Positions 49,533-59,945 of a stretch of DNA of 64,000 bases are shown here, piece after piece. The number at the start of each line of letters is the position of its first letter. The first letter of the stretch is position 1. Under the pieces are notes generated by a model. That model made no database searches and was not told the DNA's origin. It was given only the letters and a program-made list of their open reading frames with translations. Where the stretch lies: contig OZ024828.1 of the NCBI GenBank assembly GCA_964016985.1, forward strand, positions 77,149,869 to 77,213,868, read 5' to 3'. The position numbers were made by a program, and so were the translations under genes. This DNA is from Anodontia alba (Eukaryota > Mollusca > Bivalvia > Lucinida > Lucinidae).

Positions 49533-51619
49533 CAGGGTGTCCCATAATATCTGCTACCATTTCGCCGGCGAATAAAAATTAAACAAAAGCTTGCAATGAC
49601 TGATGATAAAACAGGAAGGACGTAAGTTTTGATTTGTTAAACGTCAGGGGAACAGGTTGACGTCATGACGTCAGATGTGACGTCATTTAAAACGTGCGTT
49701 TTTTCGAAGATGGCGTCGGCGCAGCTAATGTCTACTGAGATCGTAAAGCTCTATTATTCGACCAAGTCGCCGGTTACAGTGTTAAGGGAATTGAAAAAAA
49801 AATAGCCCGCTGAAAACATTAAAAAGTACCACGTATATGGAGCTGTAAAACTTTCGAGGAAACCGGCTCAGTCACTGATGGCAGCCACAGAAATTCAGGT
49901 CGACCAGTCAGTCAGGAGTGCAGAAAACATTGCTGAAGTGAGACAGGTGATCGGAGAAACGCCACAAATGTGAGTAAGAAAAGTTCTAGGCAACATTTCT
50001 AATCAAGCTAGTAAGACAAGTGTTCATAGGATGTTGGGATTTGATTTAAAACTTACACCGTAGCAATATCTGTGATGCAACATCTCAAGGACAGTGACAC
50101 TGAAAGCAGGCTGCATTTGGCGCATTGGATGAAAGAAAATGATCAAATCGCAGATGTCATCTGCTTCTCAGGCGAGGCACATTTCCATTTGAATGCACAG
50201 ATAAACAAAAAACAAAAAAAAAAAAAAAAAAAAAAACTCGATTTTGGGGAGGCGAGAAGCCAGATTTGTACCTGGAAAAACCTTTACATGACAGAAAGGT
50301 TACAGCGTGGGCGGCAATGAGTTCTGCTGGGATCATCGGGCCTTTCGTTTTTTAAAGATGAATCGGGAGATGTTGCGACTGTAAACAGTGACCGCTATTT
50401 GAGACTCCTACGGACAAAATTCTTGCCAGCTCTTCGATGAAAATGTAATAATAACATAGGGGGACTCTGGTATCAGCAAGATGGCGCCACCCCACATAGA
50501 GCTCGTCATGTGTTAGCCTGGCTTGAACAAACCTTCGGCGAGCAATTCATCTCATTCAGGACCGCTAGAGAATGGCCGCCGCACTCCCCCGACTTGAACC
50601 CCCTAGATTTCTTTTTATGGGGTTATTTGAAAGACAAAGTCTACACTCCACTTCCTGAATCATTGGACGAACTAAAACTGCTATTAGAGGGGAAATGCGA
50701 GCAATAAGTGTACACTCATGTGCATCTGTAATTCGAAATTTCCGGGAACGTTTGGATTTAGTGATTTCTAAAAACGGACGTCGTCCGGAACATGTAGACC
50801 CTTCTTTATTACAATTTCAGCAGTGATTTACTAAGTTTTATCAGTGAATTATAATCTATAATTCACCGAGTGAATTATTTCATTTCGAACGTTTTGACGT
50901 CATAATTGCTAGGCGACGTTGCTGACGTAGTTGGTAACAACAATAACAATAGTTGACGTTTCGTGGAAAATGTGATAAAATCATGGAAATCAGACTGCAA
51001 TTTTCACGTCCAGTTGGCGTTTTTTGAGGTAACACAAATATAAAGTATAATTTTCTTGATAATCCAGTTCAACTTTCGTGACATTTTTGTCTCCGTATTT
51101 CAAGCACAGGATGATTTTTGCACTAAAGTGAAAACAAGATGGCGACTGATTTTCAAACTAAACCACGCCTCTTGAAATTCATGCACTGATTGGAACTATT
51201 TTGGTAGGAAATCATAACGGCTGAATGTAAAAATTCAAAGGTAAAACATGGATGAAAATGTAATAAACAGTTTATTTGGTTGTTTTGATTAATTACGGAG
51301 AAATGATTCACTCGTGTTCTAAGGTTTGCTTGTAAAAAACTCGTTCGCTTCGCTCACTCGTTTTTTTTTTTTTTTTTTTTTTTGCGCGCAAGCCTTAGAA
51401 CACTTGTGAATTATTTCTCCGTAATCAATCAAAACAACCAAATAAACTCTATATAATTTCGGACACCATGCATTGCTATATGTGTTGGACAATTCACAGG
51501 TAATACAACTTGTCAAAAACTTATATGTGTAGGCTTTACAATAATATAACACGTCACAAATGTATGTTTAATAAAGTTATTACGTCAGAAAATGGTAGCA
51601 TATATTATGTGACACCCTG
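49533..51619 (+). mobile_element. Complete Tc1/mariner-superfamily transposon, inactivated
   Basis: Inverted ends CAGGGTGTCCCATAATATC..GCTACCATTTC and GAAATGGTAGC-type..ATATTATGTGACACCCTG are flanked on both sides by TA, the superfamily's target. The 2.09 kb element carries a broken transposase gene (49,710-50,826) and about 740 bp of extra DNA before the right end. That DNA includes a long inverted repeat (51,263-51,329 / 51,391-51,452) around CTCGTTCGCTTCGCTCACTCG, which I read as a nested insertion. Confidence 0.88.
49710..50826 (+). pseudogene. Mariner-type transposase pseudogene
   Basis: From ATG at 49,710 (MASAQLMSTEIVKLYYSTKS) the reading is broken by a stop near 49,803, further stops, frameshifts and a poly-A run at 50,215-50,236. 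The N-terminal part resembles a helix-turn-helix DNA-binding region. The catalytic core is recognisable. FSGEAHFHLN has Gly where the first catalytic Asp of FSDEAHFHLN-type motifs is expected. YQQDGAPPHRARHVL carries the second Asp. WPPHSPDLNPLDFFLWGYLK carries the third. A last frameshift near 50,690 leads to the C-terminal RAISVHSCASVIRNFRERLD. The enzyme would cut and paste DNA at TA sites; this copy cannot work. Confidence 0.88.
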
Positions 51620-51624
51620 TATAT

Positions 51625-52040
51625 GCACAACCGAAGACTAAGATCAGCCTGCGAGCCTTCGATGGGCGTACATGCAATCTTTAGCAAATGCTGTGGCCGG
51701 CTCACATTCTGCTCATACAGAACCAATGTAGATGTATAATTTCATATTTATATAATTTAGTTTCTTACTCACCATATTAAGAAATCCTGCATTTACCCCG
51801 GGATAGAAATTCTTGTCCTACCCAGGATAAGATAAAAATCGAGAATTCTCACGTGTTTGATGTGCACTGGTTGTATAGTACGTTCCTCGGGATCACAGTC
51901 TTGCATCACTCGGTAAGCCTCGTGATGCTAAACAGTAACCCTTGGGAAGGATTGTTCTATCTACCCCGCACACCCACTATAGATTCTTATAATATACCAT
52001 TTGTTGGTTAAGTTATTCTATCATATATAGCTTAGTAATG
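51625..52040. other. Mostly unassigned, one family H fragment
   Basis: GAAGACTAAGATCAGCCTGCG at 51,635-51,655 is a family H arm. Nothing else is recognised. Confidence 0.4.
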
Positions 52041-52044
52041 TTAT

Positions 52045-52800
52045 ATTATAGGGTTATTGCACTGATATTGGTGAATACTGTCCCAAGCTGTGATATCGAA
52101 GGACTCGATGTTGCGATCGTCCGTAGATATCCCAACGAGGGACAATATTCACCAATATCAGTGCAATAATCCTTTTATTGTATAGCTATAAATATTGTTC
52201 TCTTGTTTGCTGCTTATTTCTATATTTGTGTTTAATTTGACACTGCAAATAGCGCTTTCTGTAACGGTGCAAAACTGACATCAGAAAGCGATATAATTTT
52301 TGCACTAGTGCCATTTCAAGTATATATTATTTTTGCACTTTTGCTGTTTTGCAGCGAATCTAGTCGTAAAAACAAATTATATGAGCAACAATCAGCTGTG
52401 TTGCTTCACTTGCGAATTCCAAGCTTTAAGAGTAATTTATATGACGTTATGGTCTAGCGTGACGTCATATATCATGACGTCAGGTAAAAATTACGTCTAC
52501 AATTTTGACGGCATACAACGTCAACATTCCACAATGGTAATACAGTTTGAGATTTTGTTAATGGCCGACAAACAAACATTACTGATCCAAAGAAAGCGTA
52601 CAATTTTGATACTACTTGCTGGTATTGAGAAATATCACCATCATTGTTCCTAGGATTTTATCCTTCATTTCTAATCATTTAATATATTATAGCTATATAA
52701 TAATGTACAATTATTGCCCTTGTGCGAGGGTAATATTCGATTTGTTCACCCAAGGCAGGCAACATTAACTGTCGATGGTGAACAAATTGTCATATTATCC
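52045..52800. mobile_element. Family V element, copy 2, with two further palindromes
   Basis: Outer hairpin TATTGCACTGATATTGGTG / CACCAATATCAGTGCAATA (52,053-52,169). Inverted ends TTTTATTGTATAGCTATAAA (52,172) and TTATAGCTATATAATAATG (52,687). Another inverted repeat TCGATTTGTTCACC / GGTGAACAAATTG follows (52,737-52,790). The interior includes GTGACGTCATATATCATGACGTC. An open frame of 106 codons at 52,333-52,653 has no recognisable content. Confidence 0.65.
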
Positions 52801-52839
52801 TCTTACAGCGGCATTTTTATACCAATCGTTCATAACTGA

Positions 52840-53150
52840 ACGTACCAAGAAATATGAGAAAGTGGTGGCTGACGTCACGTAAAGTTAACGTTAGTTTACC
52901 ATGACGTCACTGCGAAGTTAATATTATTTGGTTTGACGTCACGGTGATGGTTTTATTACTTAAGATGACGTCATTACCCTGCACAAGACATATTGTCGAC
53001 CAATGGGAATTCTTCCACAGCTAATGAGGTAATAATGAGGTATAATAATTGTACTTTGACTTATATGCTTTACAATGATACTGCTGATGTTGTAATCGGT
53101 ATTTAATAAAAAGGAATAGAATAAAAAAAAATCAGTAAACTAATTTGAGG
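52840..53150. promoter_or_regulatory. Cluster of TGACGTCA motifs
   Basis: TGACGTCA occurs four times within about 110 bp (52,870-52,980), after two more near 52,461-52,488. It is the full CRE palindrome bound by CREB/ATF proteins. Its presence here is a sequence fact; activity is unknown, and the cluster may simply be part of a repeat. Confidence 0.45.
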
Positions 53151-53417
53151 GGGTACGCGCATATATAACTATCCGTATGGTCGCGACACTTGCGACCTGT
53201 GATATGCAGCAACGCATCTGCATGTGTTGGCGGGTGTGAGATCCGGATTGACATGTGCATGCATTCTGTTTTTCTGTCAGTTTTTTTCTGTAGTTTGTGT
53301 GTTGCTCTGGCTCCAGATCGATATTGAAGCATCTGCTTTGTTTCAGTTTTTTTCGATTATTTTGTTTTACCGTGATATTTCATTAATGAGATGGAGAATC
53401 ATGAGCGGACCAAACAC

Positions 53418-53706
53418 ATACAGTCGGATCTCGTTATCTCAAAGTCCAAAGGACTTATATACTTCGAGATATCCGTACTTCGACATTTCAGATTTGCAAA
53501 ATTGAGGAAAGAAATAAGTCGAACAACCACATTTTACAAACGAATATGTAATTTGACTTCTGAAGTTGGAGATATATTGCAAATATTGTGGAAAAAAGGA
53601 GAAATTGCTCTTTAGGACAATATGTTGTTAGTTGTTTTGTTGTTGTTGAAAACAGGGACCAGATTTTCATTGCGAGATAAGCGAAGTCAAGATAACGGTT
53701 CGACTT
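53418..53706. mobile_element. Family F MITE, copy 2
   Basis: TACAGTCGGATCTCGTTATC left end; TTCGAGATATCCGTACTTCG; AGGAGAAATTGCTC (right half of hairpin lost); GATAACGGTTCGAC right end. Confidence 0.85.
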
Positions 53707-53715
53707 ATTTGTAAT

Positions 53716-54300
53716 TTAAAGCTACATCAGAATTAAAGGCGATGTTTCGATCGAGCAAAACTAGTTTAAGCGCCCAGTCGTTTGCTGTTTTTCTGCCGAA
53801 CGTTTCAAAGCAGTTTCGCCGTTGCAGGTATTCTTTGTATGTATGTCGGTAATAGCAGTTGTACCGTTGTTTCTTGTCGTTCTTTGTTCCTCACGTCACG
53901 AAAACATACTTATATAATTTTGACCCCCTTAAACTCCACTTTTATATAGTAAAACTGGGGTTTACAGCGGTATACATTAGTTTTCTTATTTCTGCTCAGA
54001 AATATAGATTGTGGGTACTCGTTAGAACCGCCTCGCCATGGCGGTTCTAACGAGTATCCACAATCTATATTTTGAGCAGAAATATGAAAAATGTTAGAAT
54101 TTTTATCTGAAAACGTTCAGTTTTTGGTGAAGAAATTTTCAATATATTTGAATAAACGTGTTGCCATAATGATCTCTTTTTCGTTTACTGCTTCGGTAAA
54201 GCTGTATTTCGTGATAATGATTTCCTGGGTGACTCTTTTATATTTCCCTCATGTCGCGCTAGGTGTCATCGTTTGCTGGGTACGTATGAGCTTCCCATGA
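53716..54300 (+). pseudogene. HRGP-family hydrophobic exon split by a family B MITE, copy at 53.8 kb
   Basis: Upstream sequence CAGAATTAAAGGCGATGTTTC matches 57,385. The exon-like part reads LQVFFVCMSVIAVVPLFLVV then LCSS, aligned to LQFFFVCTLVIANVLFCLVS at 57.47 kb. The family B element (53,897-54,172) interrupts it, and CFGKAVFRDN resumes at about 54,190-54,225. The interruption is at the same place as in the 57-kb copy, so the MITE insertion may predate that duplication. Confidence 0.5.
53897..54172. mobile_element. Family B MITE, nearly complete
   Basis: TCACGAAAACATACTTATATA; hairpin TCGTTAGAACCGCC-TCGCCATG-GCGGTTCTAACGA; right part TTTGAATAAACGTG. Confidence 0.88.
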
Positions 54301-54600
54301 CTGGTCTTAATTCACTTGTCTATATTTATTCTAGCCAGAAAATGAAGCCTCTATGTAATTATTGAATGTACTATCTGGTAAGCCTATATTTTTTTTTATT
54401 CTGATGTATATCTTTAATGTTATTCGGACGCCACAAATTATATACATTATTTGATGCATGATCAGATAATCCCTCGTAATTGCTTCTGTATTATACGAGT
54501 TAATATTCACTGTATCCTGTCTAGTCACTTCACTGATTCTTTTTGTTAGACATAATGTCTTTTTGATTTTCTGTCTGTCCCGATTTACTTACATTATTAT
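54301..54600. other. No feature recognised
   Basis: AT-rich. No repeat or exon seen. Confidence 0.3.
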
Positions 54601-54719
54601 TTCGCATCTAATGTGGCTCTCACAAGCCTAAGAGCAATTCTTGTTATAACACAGCTTGTCAAGGCAATCTGCGAAGGCAAAGGTGAGGTGGCGTGTTATG
54701 ATTTCTTTCCATATGAAAA

Positions 54720-55290
54720 TAGCTAGTGTAGCCCACGCCCCCTTTTCATCGTAGCTTTTGCATGTTGTCGTAACTGTTGCATGTTGTCTGGGCCGGAACC
54801 TTGAATGTTTGTTTCTTGGCCCAACGGGGTCCAACTGGTGTTTTCTTTTCTTTTTTTTTTTTGGCTGCAGTATTACAGTAGTTGTTTTTTTTTTTTGACA
54901 CCCCAGGGATCTCCACATGTCTCGTCACGTTGTTTCTGCTGACTCCTTATCTTTGATTTATTATAGGCTTTACCCAGTCAGCATTCTACGTAAATCTATA
55001 TCGGGCCGTCATCGGCCCGTCAGGGTAGCTGACGGGCCGATGACGGACCGATGTAGATTTACATAGAATGCTAGCTGGGTAACTGCGATTTATTTGTTGC
55101 CCGTAATGATTCAGGGATGAGTAAGAAGACCTCCACGCTGACCAAACAAGTATATGTTTTACCACTATGGAAGTTGAAGGCGAGGGTTGGGATCCCATAA
55201 AGCTAGCTTAAGCCCCTAGCCCCCTCCCCCACCACACTAATTTATTACTGACCGTTCGAGGTGGAACTTCCATTGTAGTACATTTTGTAA
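54720..55290 (+). pseudogene. HRGP-family exon, copy at 54.8 kb, and shared downstream sequence
   Basis: The + strand reads AGTLNVCFLAQRGPTGVFF, matching TINVCGWTHRGPGCGF (30.1 kb), then runs into a T-rich tract. Downstream sequence (GACCGTTCGAGGTGGAACTTCC, CCCCTCCCCCACCAC) is shared with 63,900-63,970, so the duplicated block extends at least 400 bp. A family L palindrome is inserted at 54,973-55,079. No acceptor like CTGTTTCAG is visible, so this copy is probably dead. Confidence 0.45.
54973..55079. mobile_element. Family L palindromic MITE, copy 2
   Basis: CCCAGTCAGCATTCTACG to AGAATGCTAGCTGGG; the loop GTCAGGGTAGCTGAC is in the orientation opposite to the copies at 30,449 and 60,487. Confidence 0.9.
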
Positions 55291-55335
55291 AATGTTTATA
55301 GAGTTTTACTTGCATTTGGTTTTCTTTTAACAATT

Positions 55336-55607
55336 ACAGTTGACTCTCGTTATCTCGACCTCGCTTATCTCGAACAACCGCTTATCTCGAAGTAAAAATC
55401 TGGTCCCTGGCTAAACATGAAAATCTAAAAACAGGTAAAAAAATATTTTGGAAAAGAGGAGAAATTGCTCCTAAGGAGCAATGTCTCCTCTTTTCCAAAA
55501 ATACTGTGGAAAAGAGGAGAAATTGCTCCTAATCTGTCGAGGTACGGATATACCGAAGTATTTCAGACAGTCCCTTGGAATTCGAGATAACAAGAGTCGA
55601 CTGTATG
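55336..55607. mobile_element. Family F MITE, copy 3, with duplicated hairpin arm
   Basis: TACAGTTGACTCTCGTTATC; hairpin AGGAGAAATTGCTCC-TAAGG-AGCAATGTCTCCT followed by an extra GTGGAAAAGAGGAGAAATTG; GATAACAAGAGTCGACTGTA right end. Confidence 0.88.
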
Positions 55608-55619
55608 TAAGTTAAGGAT

Positions 55620-56005
55620 ATATTCGGATTAGTTGGGGTAACAGAGTTGCCACCTTTTTGGGAAAGGGTTGCCAACTCTGTTTGCCATCTGTTCGTTTTG
55701 TGGCTGTTTAATTGTATTTATTTCTCTGTTGAGAGCTTGATGTAGATCTGATTGTATCAGTTCCTAAGTTCACTTTTATACTTATAAATGTAACAGTTAC
55801 ATTGTATACTAATCTCATGGGCTTATTGTTGTCTGCCTACACTCAATAATTTCAATGAGTGAAACGATTGCTTTGTTTACTTTATAAGTGGAACTACACG
55901 CACTCTCGACAAAACACCGGCTGAAGACATGATTTGCAATAATGACCATAATAACAAGGCATAACAAGACATAATAACAATGCTGTCTCGCCTCTTAACC
56001 CTTTC
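55620..56005 (+). other. Duplicated segment shared with 42.5-42.65 kb
   Basis: GTTGCCACCTTTTTGGG..CCATCTGTTC and TGGCTGTTTAATTGTATTT match 42,505-42,575. The + strand frame includes ICSFCGCLIVF. The remainder is unassigned. Confidence 0.4.
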
Positions 56006-56007
56006 CA

Positions 56008-56284
56008 TCATGAAAACATACCTATATAATTTTGACCCCCTTAAACCCCACTTTTATATAGTAAAACTGGGATTTACAGGGTATACATTATTTTTTGTAT
56101 TTCTGCACAAAAACATAGATTGTGGTACTCGTTAGAACCGCCTCGCCGAGGCGGTTCTAACGAGTACCCGCAATTTATGTTTTTAAGCAGAAATAATAAA
56201 AATATCAGAATATTTTTATCTGAAAAATTTCATTTTTTGGTGGTAAAATTTTCAGTATATTTGAATAGGCATGTTTTTGTTATG
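56008..56284. mobile_element. Family B MITE, complete
   Basis: CATCATGAAAACATACC to ATAGGCATGTTTTTGTTATG; hairpin TCGTTAGAACCGCC-TCGCCG-AGGCGGTTCTAACGA. Confidence 0.9.
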
Positions 56285-56324
56285 ATCCCCATAATTGTAA
56301 AAGGGGTGTAATCACAAAATTGAG

Positions 56325-56425
56325 AAAAGAATGTTGATTCAGATGAGACGGCTCATGATGAGCCCTCATTTGAGTCTATATTGTTTGTAGATGTATTTTG
56401 TTTGGTCAGTTGGGTTGAAAGTGTT
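56325..56425. mobile_element. Family G MITE, diverged
   Basis: GATTCAGATGAGACGGCTCATGATGAGCC and the GTTGAAAGTGTTAA end word of the subtype at 36,005 and 62,680. Confidence 0.6.
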
Positions 56426-57379
56426 AAGGGACATTACTATACGTTCATATATACCCTAAAATATATCCAAGCTTAATGTTTGTAGCACTAATGTTCTAGG
56501 ATAGATGACATAGTTTACATGTATGGACACACAAACGGACACACTGACGAACAAACAGATGCGATGCTTTGATTCTCTTTTTTCTTTAAAAAATGCCCGA
56601 GGGATAATACGCAATCAATTCCAGTTCAAAAGCTGAAAATGGTTGGTCATAAATCATTTTTATATCAATCTGAAATCTTTGTATGCTGTTAGACATGCCT
56701 CGATAGATTTCTCATTACGGGGTACTGTCAATCTACGATTTGACAGTTCTCCCTTATTTCACTTGACACACTGTTCTGCGTAATGGTCAGTAGGGAAACC
56801 ATAAACTTACTACATTATGGTGAAGTACGGAGAGACGTTTTACAGTCCCCACCCCACACCCCACGGCATTTAACACCAAGGACAAATCAATCAGGTGCCC
56901 ATTTGACTGTGTGGTGATATTTAAAAGTGCTGAATGACGTTGCAGATCCTGACTAACCAGTTTATTCTGGGTGTACAAATTTGCTCAGCCATGTCAGTTT
57001 AAATACTTAGTGTAAACAAAGTATACTGTAGTCGCTGGTTCCGAAATATTAAAAGAGAAGTTACTTTGATCTCGGACCTAAAACAAAGCAATTTATCTGA
57101 GTAAAACATAAATAAATAAAAAAAAAAAAAAAAAATAGATAAATAAATAAAAGTCTAAACGCTGGTAATGCTGATTTCCTGTGCGCGTTCGTAGGTCACT
57201 TCCAGTAATATTAATCACCATATGAATTCCGTAATAAAAGAAAATCATATAATCCCTCAAAGCGCTAACCACAACTGCAGCAGACGTCATTTTCTGGTAA
57301 TTAACGATTGTATTTTTCAGGATTTTGGTATATGCTAACACTGATCTAGGTGGCTCAGCTCAATTCACCCAAAATTTTG
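56426..57379. other. Mostly unassigned; A-rich tract at 57,105-57,150
   Basis: No gene or complete element. GCAGCAGACGTCATTTTC near 57,278 is a family R end. AATAAATAAAAAAAAAAA fills 57,108-57,135. Confidence 0.35.
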
Positions 57380-57880
57380 CACCAGAATTAAGGGCGAAAT
57401 TTCTATTGCGTACAACTAATGTAATCCCCAGTAGTTGTCTCTGTTGACCTTTTGAAGGGGATTCCTCTGTTGCAGTTCTTCTTTGTTTGTACATTGGTTA
57501 TTGCAAACGTGCTGTTTTGTCTTGTCAGTGTTTGTTCCTCATTTCTTCTTCTCATCACGAAAACACGCCTATATAATACTGACCCACTTAAACCCCACTT
57601 TTATATAGTAAAACTGGAGTTTACAGGGGTATCCATTAGTTTTCTTATTTTGTTAAAAACATAGATTGTGGGTACTCGTTAGAACCGCCTCGCCGAGGCG
57701 GTTCTAACGAGTACCCACAATATATGTTTTGAGCAGAATTTTGTTTTTAATCTGAAAAATTTCCTTTTTTGGTTGAAAAAAATTCAATATATTTGAATAG
57801 GCGTGTTTTCGTAATGTGTCGGTGCCTTGGGAATGCTGTACTACGTACGTGATTGTGTCCTTTTCTTGGTAATCTCATTT
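57380..57880 (+). pseudogene. HRGP-family hydrophobic exon split by a family B MITE, copy at 57.5 kb
   Basis: After CCTCTGTTGCAG, a plausible acceptor, the + strand reads FFFVCTLVIANVLFCLVSVC then SSFLLL, a strongly hydrophobic signal-peptide-like stretch. A family B element (57,556-57,816) follows. Sequence homologous to the rest of the exon resumes (GTGCCTTGGGAATGCTGTAC = CLGNAV). Without the insertion it would parallel the copies at 28.4 and 41.1 kb. Confidence 0.5.
57556..57816. mobile_element. Family B MITE, complete
   Basis: CATCACGAAAACACGCC to AATAGGCGTGTTTTCGT; central hairpin TCGTTAGAACCGCC-TCGCCG-AGGCGGTTCTAACGA intact. Confidence 0.9.
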
Positions 57881-58007
57881 ATAATTTTGTCAGTGCATAT
57901 GAAGCTCATATGTAATATAAACAGGTTACATCTGAATATTTCGCTGTCATTATTTCAGGAGAGTACATCTCTACGTACAGAAGATTTGCTTCTCTAGTAT
58001 TCGATTT

Positions 58008-58011
58008 TCTA

Positions 58012-58043
<32 letters not shown>

Positions 58044-58125
58044 GAGGCCTACTCTTAAAGGAAAGAATTTGCTCCCTAAGGGAGCAGTTTTTTTTTTCCT
58101 TTAAGAGTAGCTTCTAGTGAGATAT
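58008..58125. mobile_element. Poly-T run and family Q inner hairpin
   Basis: About 32 T residues, then GGCCTACTCTTAAAGGAAAG / CTTTAAGAGTAGCTTC around GCTCCCTAAGGGAGC. Confidence 0.7.
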
Positions 58126-58129
58126 GAGG

Positions 58130-59578
58130 GTACATATATCAATAACAGAGTTATTTCCTTTGAAGATATATCCATTTATCTTTGGCATATCGGAATTTAT
58201 CCATTCGTCTTAGGTTCAAACATAACAGAGTTATTTCCCTTGAAGATATATCCATTCATCTTCGGTAAATATACTCATATCAGAGTTATTTTCCTTGAAA
58301 AGTAACCGTTCGTCTTTGATAATTATATCCATATCACAGTTATTTCCTTTGAAACATATACATTCGTCTTAGGTAAATATATCCATGTCAGAGTTATTTC
58401 CCTTGAAGTAATATCCATTCATCTTAGATAAATTTATTCATATCAAAGGTGTTTGCTCTTGAAGTAATAGGCATTCATCTTAGATAAATTTATTCATATC
58501 AAAGGTGTTTGCTTTGAAGATGTATCCATTGGTCTTAGGAAATACATCCGTATCAGAGTTGTTTCCCATGAACATGTATCCATTTTTCTTAGGTAAATAT
58601 ATCGGTATCAGATTATTTCCCTTGAAGATATTAATTTCAGAGTTATTTCCCTGGAATATGTATCCATTCACCTTAGGTAAAGTTATTCATATCAGTTATT
58701 TCCCTTTAAGATGTATCTATTCAGCTAAGGTAAATTTATTCATATCAGATATATTTCCCTTGAAAATGTATCAATTAGTCTCAGGTAAATATATCCATAT
58801 CAGTTATATTTCTTGAAGATATGTCCATTTATCTTAGGTAAATATATCAATATCACACTTATTTCCTTGAAGATGTATCCTTTAGTCTTGGGTAAATATA
58901 TCCATATCAGAGTTATTTCCCTTGAAGATGTATCCGTTTGTTTAGGTAAAGATATCAATATCAAATTTATTTCCCTTTAGAGATATTCATTCGTTTTTGG
59001 AAAATATGTCCATATAAGAGTTGTTTGCATTGAAAGGTATTAATTCGTCTTAGGTAAATATATCCGTATCAGACTTATTTCACTTGAAAAGTATCCGAAT
59101 GAATAATAGTCAAGGGAAATAACTCTGATATAGATATACTTACCTAAGATGATATGGATATATTTACCAAAGACGAATATTCATATCACAGTTGTTTCCC
59201 TTGATCCATTCGTCTTTGATAAATACATCCATAACAATTATTGCCCTGGACTTTTTCAAGGGAAATCTCTGATACAGATATATTTACCTAAGATGAATGG
59301 ATTTGGAAACTTTTCAAGGGTAATGACTCTGTTATGGATATATTTACCTGAGACGAATGGACACATCTTCAAGGAAAATAAACCTGATATTGATAATCTT
59401 CAAGGGGAATGACTGATATGGATTTATTTATTTAAGACAAATTGATACATCCTCAAAAGAAATAAATCTGATATATATATATATATTTATCTAATCTTCA
59501 AGGGACATAACTCTGATATGGATAGATTTATCTAAGACGGATGGATACAAGAATGAATTATGAAATGGATATATTTAC
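58130..59578. repeat. ~55-bp minisatellite in two opposed blocks
   Basis: The unit is AGTTATTTCCCTTGAAGATG then TATCCATTCGTCTTAGG then TAAATATATCCATATCAG. From 58,130 to about 59,100 it runs in this orientation; from about 59,110 to 59,578 it runs inverted (AAGGGAAATAACTCTGATAT), with one or two flips near 59,180. The block thus forms a long potential hairpin. It ends at the stop codon of the pseudogene below. Confidence 0.88.
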
Positions 59579-59708
59579 CTAATATGCACCCTGAGTCTTG
59601 TTGAGCTTACGAAAGATCTTATCTGTTGAGAATCCCAAAGCTAGTGCGTAGTAGAAGGCCAGAATCAATCACGGCGGTAATGGATACAGAGAGAACAACA
59701 GGACAACA
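59579..59708 (-). pseudogene. Duplicate of the 3' half of the 105-residue membrane protein gene
   Basis: The minus strand matches the neighbouring gene from ISVVL to the stop (ILAFYYALA, STDKIF, KLN). A 1-bp deletion near 59,685 (GTTTGTTC to GTTGTTC) and a 4-bp insertion near 59,665 (ATT to ATTGATT) throw the middle out of frame, and the Trp of the membrane border is TTG. The minisatellite follows the stop directly, as it does for the intact gene, so gene end and repeat were duplicated as one block. Confidence 0.85.
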
Positions 59709-59945
59709 CTGATTGTTTGGGCATATCTAAGTTATTTCTATTGAAAGCATCCATTTGTCTAAGGTAAATATATCATTTCCAGAGTTATTTCCCTTGAAGG
59801 TGTATCCATGCATCTTAGGTAAATAACTAAACATATCCATATTCGGGCTATATCACTTGAAGATCGATTCGGATACTTTTCAAGAGAAATAACTGATATT
59901 CGGATATTTTTTCAAGGGAAATAAATTAGATATGGATATATTTAC
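59709..59945. repeat. ~55-bp minisatellite, short block after the intact gene
   Basis: Two units in forward orientation (59,725-59,835) and about one and a half inverted (59,870-59,945). The inverted part begins right at the stop codon of the gene at 59,946 and would form its 3' untranslated region. Confidence 0.8.

Noticed and set aside
52333..52653. A 106-codon + strand frame as a gene
   Set aside because: It is contained within the family V element, lacks any recognisable domain and has no sister frame in the copy at 46.2 kb.
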